This document shows positions 1 through 8,820 of a DNA stretch of 64,000 bases, piece by piece; the stretch's first letter is position 1, and each line of letters opens with the position of its first letter. The translations under genes and the position numbers were made by a program. Source of the stretch: JAIOQJ01 sp963718635 (GTDB lineage Bacteria > Planctomycetota > Planctomycetia > Gemmatales > Gemmataceae); assembly GCA_963718635.1 (NCBI GenBank), contig OY970367.1:868001-932000 (forward strand). Direction: 5' to 3'. The notes beneath the pieces were generated by a model, which saw only the letters and a list, made by a program, of their open reading frames with translations, did no database searches and was not told where the DNA came from.

Positions 1-1315
1 GCTGCTCCAGGCCCAGCCCAAAGCCGGCATGGGGTACGCTGCCGTAACGGCGAAGGTCGAGATACCACTCGTAGCCGTGCGGATCGAGGCCCTGTTCGCG
101 CATGCGCTGTTCGAGTACGTCGAAGCGCTCTTCGCGCTGGCTGCCGCCGATGATTTCGCCGACGCCTGGCACGAGCACATCCATCGCACGAACCGTCTTG
201 CCGTCTTCGTTCACCTTCATGTAAAACGGCTTGAGCGTGCGCGGGTAATCATAAAGAATCACCGGCTTCTTGAAATGCTTTTCAGTCAGGTAGCGTTCGT
301 GTTCCGCTTGCAGATCGCTGCCCCAAGACACCGGATACTCCCACTTCTGCCCGGCCTTCTCCAGAATGGCGACCGCTTCCGTATACGACAGCCGAAGGAA
401 CGGTTGTTCCACAACGTTCTTCAAGCGGCTGAAAAGTTCCTTATCGACACGCTCGTTCAAGAATTTCAAATCTTCATCACAGCGTTCGAGAACGTCCTTG
501 ATAATGCGCTTTAGAAAAGCCTCGGCCAAGTCCATGTTGTCGGTTAACTCGTAGAAGGCCATCTCCGGCTCGATCATCCAAAACTCGGCCAAGTGCCGCG
601 GAGTATTCGAATTCTCAGCCCGGAAAGTGGGCCCAAAGGTGTAGACCTTGCCCATCGCGCAGGCAAACGCCTCGGCTTGTAACTGGCCACTGACGGTGAG
701 AAAGGCCGGCTTATGAAAGAAGTCTTTGCCGTAATCAATGCCGCCGCCCTCGGAACGTGGCAGCTTCTCGGGGTCGAGGGTCGATACCCGGAAGAGGGCC
801 CCGGCGCCTTCACAATCGCTGGCCGTGATGATCGGCGTATGGATGTAGAGAAAGCCCTGTTCCTGAAAGAAATCGTGAATCGATTTGCAGACCTGATTGC
901 GCAACCGAGCAATGGCGCCGAACGTATTGGTTCGCGGCCTAAGATGAGCGATCGTCCGCAGGAATTCAAATGAGTGCCCTTTCTTCTGAAGGGGATAGGT
1001 TTCCGAATCGGCGCCGCCAAGCATGGTAATGCGCGAGGCATGGACTTCCGTCAATTGTCCTTTGGCGGGCGATGCCTTCACCTCGCCTTCGATGGCCACG
1101 CTGGCGCCCGTCGGCAAGTGCTTGACCACGTCTTCGTAGTTGGCTAAGGCAGCCGGCGCCACGACCTGAATATTCCCCTGGGAGGAGCCATCGTTCAATT
1201 CGATGAAACTGAAGCCCCCCTTGGAATCGCGGCGCATGCGCACCCAGCCTTGCAAAAGCACGTGCTTGCCGACGGCCTCGACCCGGCGGGAATCGGCAAC
1301 GCTGATTTTGTCCAT
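1..1315 (-). CDS. asnS: Asparaginyl-tRNA synthetase, C-terminus cut by window edge
   Basis: Class II aminoacyl-tRNA synthetase that charges tRNA(Asn) in the cytoplasm. Reading from ATG at 1313-1315 the frame is open to the window edge for 438 codons; the family is about 465 residues, so only some 25-30 residues are missing. The N-terminus (MDKISVADSRRVEAVGKHV) leads into the OB-fold anticodon-binding domain (VLLQGWVRMRRDSKGGFSF, about residues 20-110). The class II core follows, with the motif 2 region around FRAENSNTPRHLAEFWMIEP and a motif 3-like end, YGSVPHAGFGLGLEQ, at the edge. The FRAENS..RHLAEFWM..E pattern and the GSVPHAGFG ending separate AsnRS from AspRS. No neighbour in the window is clearly co-transcribed; the region upstream holds repeats. 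AsnRS is confident; the start is the only good ATG before the OB fold. Confidence 0.95.
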   Translation of the reverse strand, partial: MDKISVADSRRVEAVGKHVLLQGWVRMRRDSKGGFSFIELNDGSSQGNIQVVAPAALANYEDVVKHLPTGASVAIEGEVKASPAKGQLTEVHASRITMLGGADSETYPLQKKGHSFEFLRTIAHLRPRTNTFGAIARLRNQVCKSIHDFFQEQGFLYIHTPIITASDCEGAGALFRVSTLDPEKLPRSEGGGIDYGKDFFHKPAFLTVSGQLQAEAFACAMGKVYTFGPTFRAENSNTPRHLAEFWMIEPEMAFYELTDNMDLAEAFLKRIIKDVLERCDEDLKFLNERVDKELFSRLKNVVEQPFLRLSYTEAVAILEKAGQKWEYPVSWGSDLQAEHERYLTEKHFKKPVILYDYPRTLKPFYMKVNEDGKTVRAMDVLVPGVGEIIGGSQREERFDVLEQRMREQGLDPHGYEWYLDLRRYGSVPHAGFGLGLEQ

Positions 1316-1440
1316 GGAGCTTCCTGCTGAGAGAGTGGCTGGAGAAGGTGGAAGGCGAATGGGCAATGCCGTGAAACCCTTTTTGAGTCATCGCGATTGC
1401 AAGTGACTGGTTTACCTTCAGAGATGGCAAGCGGCAAGCG

Positions 1441-1612
1441 TAGTCAGAGCCGCGACCGTCAGGGAGCGGGTGCTTTCTTCTCGTTACTAGGCTCTGCCTA
1501 GTAACGGGTCGTCGAGGCTCTGCCTCGCGTCTTGGGACGAGAGTCGTCGCACTCGTTAGTCCGATGGCATCGGCCGATGGCCTTGAGTGGGGTGATGCGA
1601 TAAGCCGACTAC
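1441..1612. repeat. Composite intergenic repeat, left copy
   Basis: This gene-free stretch between asnS and the next gene is built of repeat modules. It holds a GAGCCGCGACCGTCAGGGAG motif (1447-1466, again near 2832), a perfect hairpin at 1483-1505 (GTTACTAGG/CCTAGTAAC), a GTCGAGGCTCTGCCTCGCGT segment, and a block ending in ATGGCATCGGCCGATGGCCT (1564-1583). From about 1478 to 1612 it is matched in direct orientation by 2540-2663, beyond the two small genes that follow. No promoter or gene is evident in it. Confidence 0.8.
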
Positions 1613-1650
1613 TTGAAAGTAATCTCGTATAAAATGCGTTGGAGAAAACC

Positions 1651-2235
1651 ATGAATGAAGAAGATCAGAAAATCTTGGAGAACTTAGGATGGACACGGGA
1701 ACAAATAGACATTGCGAAGGGTGGCTCAGCCTTAGATTCAGTCGACAAGTGGTTTCTTGACCGAGCGCACAACGCTTTGCAACAAACTGGTTGTAGCGCT
1801 CTGGATTTCTTAAGAGGAAATCAGGGCGTGTCAGTGTTAGAACTCGCCAAACGATTGAATAGAGGCGTATCGGCCCTCGGTCTTATTATGGCAATCTACG
1901 AAGAAGCTGTTAGTTCGGGAGTTCTTAGGGCGACAGCGATGGAACTTCTGCTTCGTAAAATTCACCAGGAGTTTCCAGATGGATGGACCACGCATGAAAA
2001 TCTCAGCGCTTCGGTGATGATTGGAGATTGGGACTACGAGATTATGAAGTATGTGCATGATTCTCAAACGACAGAATGCGCCACAAAAATCCTCAAGCAC
2101 TTGACCATCGATTATCCACCTCCCGAGGGTTGGAAGCCAAAGCTCGTCGATGATCCACTGCTTGACGATCTGTTTGACCGCTATTGGCCGGTCGAGCCGC
2201 TGAGTGGAAACACGGGTGAAATAGGGGTCCATTAG
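1651..2235 (+). CDS. Hypothetical protein, 194 residues, in a repeat-flanked cassette
   Basis: I do not recognise the family. ATG 1651 is preceded by GGAG at 1641-1644 with a 6-base gap; an in-frame TTG at 1639 is a weaker alternative. The product is predicted soluble, without signal peptide or membrane segment. It is acidic and Asp/Glu/Trp-rich, mainly helical in look, with a C-terminal segment PPPEGWKPKLVDDPLLDDLF. The gene is visibly AT-richer than its neighbours and sits with the next small gene between two direct repeats, so it may be a recent acquisition. No toxin, immunity or nuclease motif can be named from sequence alone. That this is a real gene is likely from the ribosome site and clean frame. 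Confidence 0.6.
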   Translation: MNEEDQKILENLGWTREQIDIAKGGSALDSVDKWFLDRAHNALQQTGCSALDFLRGNQGVSVLELAKRLNRGVSALGLIMAIYEEAVSSGVLRATAMELLLRKIHQEFPDGWTTHENLSASVMIGDWDYEIMKYVHDSQTTECATKILKHLTIDYPPPEGWKPKLVDDPLLDDLFDRYWPVEPLSGNTGEIGVH

Positions 2236-2267
2236 AAACGGCACCTTGAACGGTACGGGCTTTGTCA

Positions 2268-2567
2268 ATGACGACCGAAATTGTATTTGACACATTAACA
2301 GATGGCTGGCGGCCGATGGGACGGTGCTTCCTCTATCAAGGTGACATTTGCGCGTGGGATAGTGAGATGCAATTGATCTTAATTAAGCTCATTGATGACG
2401 CTGTTTTGTGGACAGCTTGCGAACGGTTTTTGCTAAGTCATGGCCTTGTCTGTGCCAACATGGACGAAGTAGGATTTTTGGCAAAACGGTTTGATTGGCC
2501 GAATTGGAATCGAAAGAGGTCGAAAAACGGGCATTCGTCTTTCCTCTCGTTTCTTGGCTGTGGCTAG
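2268..2567 (+). CDS. Small hypothetical protein, 99 residues, C-terminus runs into a repeat
   Basis: Unrecognised family. The chosen ATG at 2268 gives MTTEIVFDTLTDGWRPMGRC; it lies 32 bases after the upstream stop, so the two genes are probably co-transcribed. No strong ribosome site is seen. The product contains three cysteines in its first 70 residues and a Trp-rich basic tail. The last 10 or so residues are encoded by the right copy of the flanking repeat (about 2540-2567), so the original C-terminus may have been replaced when the repeat was inserted. It shares the lower GC of the preceding gene. Coding status is plausible but not certain. Confidence 0.4.
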   Translation: MTTEIVFDTLTDGWRPMGRCFLYQGDICAWDSEMQLILIKLIDDAVLWTACERFLLSHGLVCANMDEVGFLAKRFDWPNWNRKRSKNGHSSFLSFLGCG

Positions 2568-2663
2568 TGACGGGGTCCGCCTCGCGCCTTAGGACGAGAG
2601 TCGACGTATCCGTTAGTCAGATGGCATCGGCCGATGGCCTTGAGCGAAGTGATGCGTTGTGAC
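2540..2663. repeat. Composite intergenic repeat, right copy
   Basis: Direct, diverged copy of 1478-1612. Shared landmarks in the same order are CTCGTT, GCCTCGCG, GGACGAGAGTCG, CGTTAGT and ATGGCATCGGCCGATGGCCT (2621-2640). An internal stretch of the left copy (GTCGTCGAGGCTCT) is missing here. Together the two copies bracket the two-gene cassette at 1651-2567. Confidence 0.75.
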
Positions 2664-2668
2664 TATAG

Positions 2669-2722
2669 CGCGCGAGGCAGAGCCTCGACGACCCGTGACT
2701 AGGTTGAGCCTAGTCACGAGAG
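2669..2722. repeat. Inverted copy of the GTTAC hairpin/CTCTGCCTCG repeat
   Basis: Reads on the minus strand as the CTCGTTACTAGGCTCTGCC...GGGTCGTCGAGGCTCTG module found at 1481-1530 and 30000-30050. Its hairpin at 2695-2717 is GTGACTAGG/CCTAGTCAC: the stem is kept although bases on both sides have changed relative to the other copies. Confidence 0.75.
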
Positions 2723-2766
2723 TTGGGAGCCATATTTGAGTGATTAACGCAACTGAGTTGTTTATG

Positions 2767-2793
2767 CTTAATCGACGCAGAGCGTCGATTAAG
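2767..2793. repeat. Perfect 12-bp-stem hairpin
   Basis: CTTAATCGACGC and GCGTCGATTAAG form a perfect stem around a three-base loop. A second, less perfect stem (GTTCGACGC/GCGTCAAAC) follows to about 2816. The pair lies 100 bases downstream of the stop of the minus-strand gene ending at 2893 and could help end its transcript, but there is no T-tract. The remainder of 2723-2892 holds only another copy of the GAGCCGCGACCG motif. Confidence 0.6.
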
Positions 2794-2892
2794 ACGTTCG
2801 ACGCCGAGCGTCAAACGAGGGTATTGAAATCAGAGCCGCGACCGTTTAGGGAGCGGGGCTAAGTCCTATGTTGGCTGCCCCCTCTCCGCTCC

Positions 2893-3831
2893 TCAACCCA
2901 CACTCGCTTTAACTTGCGCTTTCATCTTCTCCAGCCCGGTCTTCGCAACCAGCAGGGCGTCTTGTTTCCAGTAGTCGCGATTGAAGAGTTCGAGGGAGAG
3001 CATGCCGCGGTAGCCGATGGCGCGGAGGGTGCGGAGTGTTTGTTTGATCGGGGCGTCGCCATCGCCGGGGTAGATGCGGTCGGCGTCGGTGATTTTTTCC
3101 GGTGAGAGCGTGCTGGGGTAATCGTTTAGATGGAAGATGCCGATCGCTTTGCCGCTGAGCAGCTTGATCGCGTCAAAGTCGGAGCCGCCTTTATAGAGGT
3201 GGTAAATATCCGGCAGAATGCAGGCTTGGGGATGAGCGCTTTCGACCGCTACGAAAACGACTTCGCCCAACTTGTGCAACGGTTTGGAGAAACCCCAGAG
3301 CTCCACTTCGGGAATAACGCCGACTTTGGCGCCCAATTCAGCCAGTTTGCGATAGCGGTCAGCGATGGCGTAGATGTTCAGATCGCTTTTGTCGGTGGCG
3401 CCGACGGGCGGGGCGGCCATGCGCTTGCCACCGATGGCGAGCACCTTTTCCATATCGCGCTCGGCCGTTTCGAGACCTTTCTTGCGCTTTGCTTCATCGT
3501 CGACGATCCACTCGGCAAAGCCGATGGAGCTTTCGACTTTTAAGCCCAGATCGGCGATCTTTTTTCCCAGGTCTTTCAAGCTGCCGCCTTTTTTGACGTG
3601 TTCATCGAGCTCGCGGATCCACGGCTCAAAGGCGTTGTAGCCTGCCTTGGCGGCAATCTCGACTTCCTGTTCGACGGGGAGATTCTGGCCACGAATCGTG
3701 CTTGTGTTCAGCGAATAGCCGAACGGCTCTTCGTTCTTCTCAGGTTCGACCGCTGTCGCCGAATTAGGTTGCGCGACGGCGACTGCCGACGCCGCCAACA
3801 ACCAATCGCGACGATTGAGGTGAGTATGCAT
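2893..3831 (-). CDS. Secreted sugar-phosphate isomerase/epimerase-like TIM-barrel protein
   Basis: Xylose isomerase-like TIM barrel (AP endonuclease 2 superfamily), 312 residues. ATG 3831 has GGAG 6 bases upstream and gives a twin-arginine leader (NRRDWLLAASAVAVA, residues 6-20), so the folded enzyme is probably exported by Tat. The barrel contains EVELWG, ILPDIYHLYKGG, IGIFHLNDYP and GDGDAPI segments, which resemble the metal-binding Glu/Asp/His positions of hydroxypyruvate isomerase and 3-dehydroshikimate dehydratase relatives. Substrate cannot be assigned. The longer in-frame start at 3891 would overlap the upstream gene and is less likely. It follows the 619-residue gene on the same strand by 29 bases and may share its transcript. 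Confidence 0.85.
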   Translation of the reverse strand: MHTHLNRRDWLLAASAVAVAQPNSATAVEPEKNEEPFGYSLNTSTIRGQNLPVEQEVEIAAKAGYNAFEPWIRELDEHVKKGGSLKDLGKKIADLGLKVESSIGFAEWIVDDEAKRKKGLETAERDMEKVLAIGGKRMAAPPVGATDKSDLNIYAIADRYRKLAELGAKVGVIPEVELWGFSKPLHKLGEVVFVAVESAHPQACILPDIYHLYKGGSDFDAIKLLSGKAIGIFHLNDYPSTLSPEKITDADRIYPGDGDAPIKQTLRTLRAIGYRGMLSLELFNRDYWKQDALLVAKTGLEKMKAQVKASVG

Positions 3832-3860
3832 GTCGTCTCCTCTAGTAAAAGGCGTTCGGT

Positions 3861-5720
3861 TCAGCGGTCGCCGAGTCTTATACCTTCGCACTGCAGGTTA
3901 AAGATGCCGCGTTCCGGGAATAGACCCATCGTGGCCGACATGGTGAAAGTCTCGAACCACTTGTTAATGATTTGGCTGCGCATCTGTTTGGGATCGCTCT
4001 GCTTGATCTCGATTTGAAGCTCGTTCTTCATCCGGCCAAAGCGAGCGGTCAATGGGGGCATAGAGGTAAAAGGCTGGGCCAACTCGGTAGCGAAAATGAA
4101 GTCGGACATCTCCTGCCGCTTTCCATTCCCGCCAAGATCGCGATAGCTCAACGGCTTGCGAGTTTCCACGGTCTTGAGTTTGTCGCGCGCGGGTAGAATA
4201 AGCCCTTGCCAATTCAGCACCGCCAGGCCCGGCAACTGATGTAATTCGCTTGTCGATTTCGCTGCGGAGGGTTGCTGAGTTTGCAGACAGCTCGCCACGA
4301 AAGAACGGTTGCCGCCGACGGCGAACGCGTTCTTCTGCTTCGCGAAATGAAGAGTCGGGCCGAAGGGCGATCCAGTCGCCTCAATGGAACGGACGGGTAT
4401 GCCATTGATCGTCTCGGTAATTGGCGTTGCCCGTTCCTTGCCGTAAAACTGGAGTAGAGCGGGCAGGGAATCCTCGAAAGGCTCGACGCTCTCGGGGGAC
4501 TCGGTTTCCACAAGAAATGTGGGAAAAGGACAGCCCTCTTTTGGCCAGTTCGCGCTCGGCGGCAACAAAAGCGTGACCGAGCTAATTTTCTCCATCTGCG
4601 CCGTGCTCAGCACTTTCATAGCTTCGAGTTCGCGAAGCATTTCGCTGGCGGTCGGGCCAAGCGTCCCGCTGGCCTTGATCATCGAATCGATCAAAGTGAG
4701 CAACGATTTGACGCGCTGTTCGGGCGCTGGCAGATTGATCCGGCACCCGATAGCCGATCGCGTCGATTCCACTGTGGTCTGTTCAACGCTTAAGGCGGGG
4801 CCGCTCAAGAAGTCAGCGAGCGGTGAGGGTTTGGCCGGGTCGAGCCAAAGGGAAGCATGGAGTTCGACACCTTGTGCGCCGAGTTTCAGTCGGGCGGTGC
4901 AACTCTTCAGCGTGTCGGTCGGCAACCATTTCCGCGCTACAGAACTACAAAAGGGGTCTTGGCGTTGCTTGGAAGCGGGCAGGCATTCGAGGAGGCGATT
5001 TGCATCAGCGAATAAAAACAATCCTGGCTCTTTTCGCTGGGCTGCATGCTCTTTGAACCGTTCCGACTTAAACAGCGCAGACGTTTTATCTTCGCCCTTC
5101 CAGCGCTGGATGGCATTTGACAAGGCAGTTCGGCTCGAGCCGATTAGGACGATACCGGGTTGAAAAGCAACGATGGGGCCGATGGCAGTTGGCTCTAACT
5201 CAGGTGGCACTAACACCTCGACGTTATAATTCGGCATCTGTTCCTGGTAGAGGTCGAAACCGCTGATCGTCGTCACCTTGCGTATATCGGGATGCGCCGA
5301 GAGATAAGCACGGATGATGAAACCGGGCAACTGGCTGTCGCCGGTCAAGATAATCGAAACCCATTCCGCTTCACCGCTCTTGCTGAAGCCCGTTAAAGCG
5401 GCGGCGATGCCGTCGAATCGCGGTGCTTCGGCGAGCATCTCTGGCCCAAGAAGGGCCGAGAGCATTCCAGCGGCTGAGGTGTCAAGTGTGCCGTTCGGCG
5501 GCGATTTGCCGCGAATTTTATCGAGGGCCGGCAGCGCATTTTCGAATGAAGAGCCTTTGAAGAAGGCCGCCAGATCTTTGGCAACCGCGCCCGGTTGATT
5601 CAACTCAACATAGGCAAGCGTATCGGCCGGGAAGAGGCTGGCAATATCGAGCGGCGCCGCATGAAGTCGCGAATGCGGCAGAGCAAGCGCCAGGAGAGAA
5701 AGGCCGATAAGTGTCCGCAC
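3861..5720 (-). CDS. Secreted protein of unknown function, 619 residues
   Basis: Starts with GTG at 5720, preceded by GGAGAG at a good distance. The first 21 residues (RTLIGLSLLALALPHSRLH) form a signal peptide, so the mature protein is periplasmic. Segments such as PADTLAYVELNQPG and GIAAALTG look like the DUF3352-type secreted proteins common in planctomycetes, with two repeats of a roughly 250-residue unit, but I cannot assign the family firmly. No catalytic motif is visible. The other secreted protein at 36715-38100 has a similar opening (ILPKFKPDETQGAFAIRVGD) and may be a distant relative. Divergent from the DUF1592 gene; co-directional with the downstream TIM-barrel gene. Confidence 0.75.
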   Translation of the reverse strand: MRTLIGLSLLALALPHSRLHAAPLDIASLFPADTLAYVELNQPGAVAKDLAAFFKGSSFENALPALDKIRGKSPPNGTLDTSAAGMLSALLGPEMLAEAPRFDGIAAALTGFSKSGEAEWVSIILTGDSQLPGFIIRAYLSAHPDIRKVTTISGFDLYQEQMPNYNVEVLVPPELEPTAIGPIVAFQPGIVLIGSSRTALSNAIQRWKGEDKTSALFKSERFKEHAAQRKEPGLFLFADANRLLECLPASKQRQDPFCSSVARKWLPTDTLKSCTARLKLGAQGVELHASLWLDPAKPSPLADFLSGPALSVEQTTVESTRSAIGCRINLPAPEQRVKSLLTLIDSMIKASGTLGPTASEMLRELEAMKVLSTAQMEKISSVTLLLPPSANWPKEGCPFPTFLVETESPESVEPFEDSLPALLQFYGKERATPITETINGIPVRSIEATGSPFGPTLHFAKQKNAFAVGGNRSFVASCLQTQQPSAAKSTSELHQLPGLAVLNWQGLILPARDKLKTVETRKPLSYRDLGGNGKRQEMSDFIFATELAQPFTSMPPLTARFGRMKNELQIEIKQSDPKQMRSQIINKWFETFTMSATMGLFPERGIFNLQCEGIRLGDR

Positions 5721-5847
5721 AGAATCTCTCCGATAAGCTTCGATCGATCGGAAAGGTTAATCTACTCGATGTTGCGTGGCAGGGCAATTGAAAGGCGGAT
5801 ATGATAAGGTGATGAGCGAGCGGTGCGACGCACGCTGCCAGCGTGGA

Positions 5848-5918
5848 CGAACCGGGAGCGTCAGCGACCGGAGAAAGCCTCGAGAGCCACCACTCCGGTT
5901 GCTGATGATCCCGGTTCG
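5848..5918. repeat. CGAACCGGGAGCGTCAGC hairpin repeat
   Basis: Long imperfect hairpin between two divergent genes. Left arm CGAACCGGGAGCGTCAGCGA, right arm TTGCTGATGATCCCGGTTCG. The left arm belongs to the same family as 8682-8702, 28785-28805 and 57691-57712 (core GCGAGCCGGGAGCGT). The rest of the 284-base gap 5721-6004 shows no gene. Confidence 0.7.
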
Positions 5919-6004
5919 CAAAAATCCACGAACCCAGCATCTGCCGCTACTTACTCCGTCGCTGGCGCGTCGGCTTAACAAGACAAAATATTGAGGAACC
6001 TTAG

Positions 6005-8644
6005 GTGAATCGCAAGTTTCTGTTCGCTATATGCGTCCTATTGTTCATTTGTCGCACAGACGCTCCTGCTGCTGATGACAGTGCCTGGCACACTTTCTCC
6101 GAAAATCATTGCGTCAGTTGCCACAACAAAGACGAGAAAAAGGGAAACCTCGATCTCACCTCGCTTGGGAGCGATCTTTCCGACAAAGCGCTGTTCAACC
6201 GCTGGGTAAAAATCCACGACCGCATCAAAGCCGGCGAGATGCCGCCGAAGAAAAAGCCGGACCCGGCCGAGGTGGCGCCGGCGCTCGAATGGGTGGCCGC
6301 CAGTCTCACTCAGGCCGAGCAAGTGCGCGCGAGCGGCAGCCGGGCGACCGCTCGGCGTCTGACGCGCACCGAACTCGAATATACGATGCAGGATCTCTTC
6401 TCGCTGCCCGGCATGCCGTTGAAAGATGAATTGCCAACGGACGGAAGCGCCTTCGGATTCAACAAGGTAAGCGAGTCACTCGACATCTCCCCCGTCCACA
6501 TGGCGCGCTACATGGATGCCGCCAAGCGCGTGCTCGATCAGGCGATCGCCACCCGCCCCGAAGCGCCGAAGCCCTTGAAAACTCGCTATTATCCGGCTGC
6601 GCGTGATCAATTCACGACCGGGCTCTTCGAAGGCGACTGCGTCCTGTTGAAGGATAAGAAACGCGACCCCTCGCTGCCGCTGCCGGTCAACGGACGCCTG
6701 CCGAGCGAGCGGACGCACTACTACCTCGATAACACGATGAGGCCGAGCAACAGCGCGGTGGGCGTGTTCCGTCATACGGATGCGGATTTTCCCACCGGGT
6801 TCAACGCGTTCAATCCGGCTCTGGCAGGGGTTTATAAGTTTCGCCTGTCCGTCTGGAGTTTTGAGTGGGACAAAGGCAAAGTGTTGCCTTCCAAAAAGAC
6901 GCAAGTCATTGGCATCAGCACGCGGCGAGGCCCTGTCGGGTTTTTCGACGCACCATCGATTGATTCAAAAGTTCATGATTTCGAAATTTGGCTGGAACCA
7001 AACGACATTCTCTATTTCAATTGCTCATCGTTGGAAGCGATTCATGTCTACGCGGAGAAAGGGCGATCGAGCCAATACCAGGGACCTGGAATTGCGATCG
7101 ATTGGCTGGACATTGAAGGGCCGACCCACGATACGTGGCCGCCAGCGAGCCATCGGCTGCTCTTCGGCGACCTGCCAATCCGTCAAATCTCGCAGCCGGC
7201 GAGCTTCCGCGGCCCCGTGCTGCCGAACCCCGATAGGCCCATTTTACCCCCCAGGCGCGGCGGCCCGAATTTCCCTATCAACGAGCTAGAACATGGCAAA
7301 GTCGAAGGGGTTTGGTCAGTCTACTCGTGCAACCCTCGCGCTGATGCTACGAGGCTGCTTAAACAGTTTCTACCGAAGGCATTTCGCCGGCCAGTAACAG
7401 ACGTGCAAGTCGCGCAGTATGTCGGCATCGTCGATAAATATCTCGAAGCCGGCGACTGTTTTGAAGAGGCGATGCGCGCCGCCTATCAAACGGCCCTTTG
7501 CGCCCCCGACTTTCTTTTCCATCTCGAGCCGAAAGGCAAGCTCGACGATTGGTCGATTGCCAATCGGCTGTCGTACTTCTTTTGGAACTCTCTTCCCGAC
7601 AGCGTTCTGGTTGATTTGGCCACTCGTGGCGAGCTGAAACAGGGCGGCGGCACTGTGCATAATCAAGTGCATCGGATGCTGAAAGACCCACGCGGCAAAC
7701 GCTTTATTGAAGACTTTCTGGGACAATGGCTATCGCTATACGAGATAGGCGCCACGGTGCCCGACGGGCAGCTCTATCCCGAGTTCATTCCTTATCACCA
7801 GGATTGCATGCTCGGTGAGACGCACGCCTATTTCGCAAGTTTATTGGCGGGCAATCTTGGCATCTACTATTTGGTGGATGGCGATTACGCCATGCTGAAT
7901 GGCGCCTTGGGCAAGCTTTACGGAATTCCCGATGCCACCGAAGGCCACCCCTTCTGGAAAGTTAGTCTGGCGCCCGATTCTCATCGAGGCGGCTTATTGA
8001 CCCAGGCATCCATTTTGAAAATAACCGCAAACGGGACCACGACTTCGCCGGTGAAGCGCGGCGCGTGGATCATGGACCGGATCCTCGGCAAGCCGCCTGA
8101 GCCCGCGCCGCCGAACGTTTCGGCTATCGAACCGGATGTGCGCGGCGCGACCAATATCCGCGAGCAGTTGGCCCTGCATCGGAACAATGCGACGTGTGCG
8201 GGCTGTCATCGGAACATCGATCCACCCGGTTTTGCATTGGAAAATTATGATGTGGTAGGCCGATGGCGCGAGCGCTATCGTTCCATCGAAAAGGGCGACC
8301 CGGTGAAAGTTCTGGTGCGCGAAGGACATTGGACTGCGCAGTTCAAAGTTGCCCAAACCGTTGATCCGTCGGGCGAGATGGGCGCCGGCATGCCGTTCAA
8401 GGATATCGAGGAATTCAAAAAGCTTCTCCTCAAAGACCAACGCCAGCTAGCGCGCAATTTCGTGCAAAGGCTAATCACTTATTCCACGGGAAAGGAAAGC
8501 GGCTTCGCCGATCGGCAGATCGTCGAAAAAATATTGGACAAATGTGCTGGATCGAGCAAGTACGAAATCGCCAACGTCGGCGCCTACCGGATTGTCTCAT
8601 TGATTGATGAACTCGCCTCGTCGGACTTGTTTTTGTCGAAGTAA
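6005..8644 (+). CDS. Planctomycete cytochrome protein with DUF1587/1595/1592/1588/1585 domains
   Basis: Exported multi-domain protein of 879 residues, typical of Planctomycetota and Verrucomicrobia. GTG 6005 has GAGGA about 8 bases upstream. A signal peptide (residues 1-23) precedes a PSCyt1 c-type haem domain with CVSCH at residues 36-40. The order then fits DUF1587 (about 110-180), a carbohydrate-binding-like beta region (about 190-370), DUF1595 (about 430-490), DUF1592 (about 505-630), DUF1588 (about 655-755, containing a second CAGCH haem-like motif in a HRNIDPPGFALENYD context) and DUF1585 at the C-terminus (about 800-875). Function is unproven; domain context suggests a periplasmic electron-transfer or polysaccharide-oxidation role. 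Planctomycetes often pair this gene with DUF1552 or DUF1501, but none is adjacent here. Confidence 0.9.
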   Translation: MNRKFLFAICVLLFICRTDAPAADDSAWHTFSENHCVSCHNKDEKKGNLDLTSLGSDLSDKALFNRWVKIHDRIKAGEMPPKKKPDPAEVAPALEWVAASLTQAEQVRASGSRATARRLTRTELEYTMQDLFSLPGMPLKDELPTDGSAFGFNKVSESLDISPVHMARYMDAAKRVLDQAIATRPEAPKPLKTRYYPAARDQFTTGLFEGDCVLLKDKKRDPSLPLPVNGRLPSERTHYYLDNTMRPSNSAVGVFRHTDADFPTGFNAFNPALAGVYKFRLSVWSFEWDKGKVLPSKKTQVIGISTRRGPVGFFDAPSIDSKVHDFEIWLEPNDILYFNCSSLEAIHVYAEKGRSSQYQGPGIAIDWLDIEGPTHDTWPPASHRLLFGDLPIRQISQPASFRGPVLPNPDRPILPPRRGGPNFPINELEHGKVEGVWSVYSCNPRADATRLLKQFLPKAFRRPVTDVQVAQYVGIVDKYLEAGDCFEEAMRAAYQTALCAPDFLFHLEPKGKLDDWSIANRLSYFFWNSLPDSVLVDLATRGELKQGGGTVHNQVHRMLKDPRGKRFIEDFLGQWLSLYEIGATVPDGQLYPEFIPYHQDCMLGETHAYFASLLAGNLGIYYLVDGDYAMLNGALGKLYGIPDATEGHPFWKVSLAPDSHRGGLLTQASILKITANGTTTSPVKRGAWIMDRILGKPPEPAPPNVSAIEPDVRGATNIREQLALHRNNATCAGCHRNIDPPGFALENYDVVGRWRERYRSIEKGDPVKVLVREGHWTAQFKVAQTVDPSGEMGAGMPFKDIEEFKKLLLKDQRQLARNFVQRLITYSTGKESGFADRQIVEKILDKCAGSSKYEIANVGAYRIVSLIDELASSDLFLSK

Positions 8645-8681
8645 GTAGCTCCGCTTCGCTGTGCGTTGATGCCTTTTTTGG

Positions 8682-8786
8682 GCGAGCCGGGAGCGTCAAG
8701 ACTTTCTGGCGATTCTGGCGAGGGGCGCGTCGTAAGCCCGCAGTGGTTTCAAAACCACTGCGGGCTTACGACGGGCCCCTCGCCAG
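8682..8786. repeat. GCGAGCCGGGAGCG repeat followed by a very long hairpin
   Basis: 8682-8702 is a half copy of the GCGAGCCGGGAGCGTCAAG family. It is followed by a near-perfect inverted repeat at 8715-8786: about 34-base arms (CTGGCGAGGGGCGCGTCGTA / TACGACGGGCCCCTCGCCAG outside, GCAGTGGTTT/AAACCACTGC inside), only one mismatch seen and a loop of about two bases. It lies just after the DUF1592 gene and could terminate its transcript, though no T-run follows. Confidence 0.75.
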
Positions 8787-8820
8787 TATCCGTCGGCACG
8801 CCGACTCGCCTCGCCCACAT

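Noticed and set aside
574..1041. Minus-strand open frame inside asnS
   Set aside because: Shadow of the AsnRS frame, which translates cleanly across the same bases.
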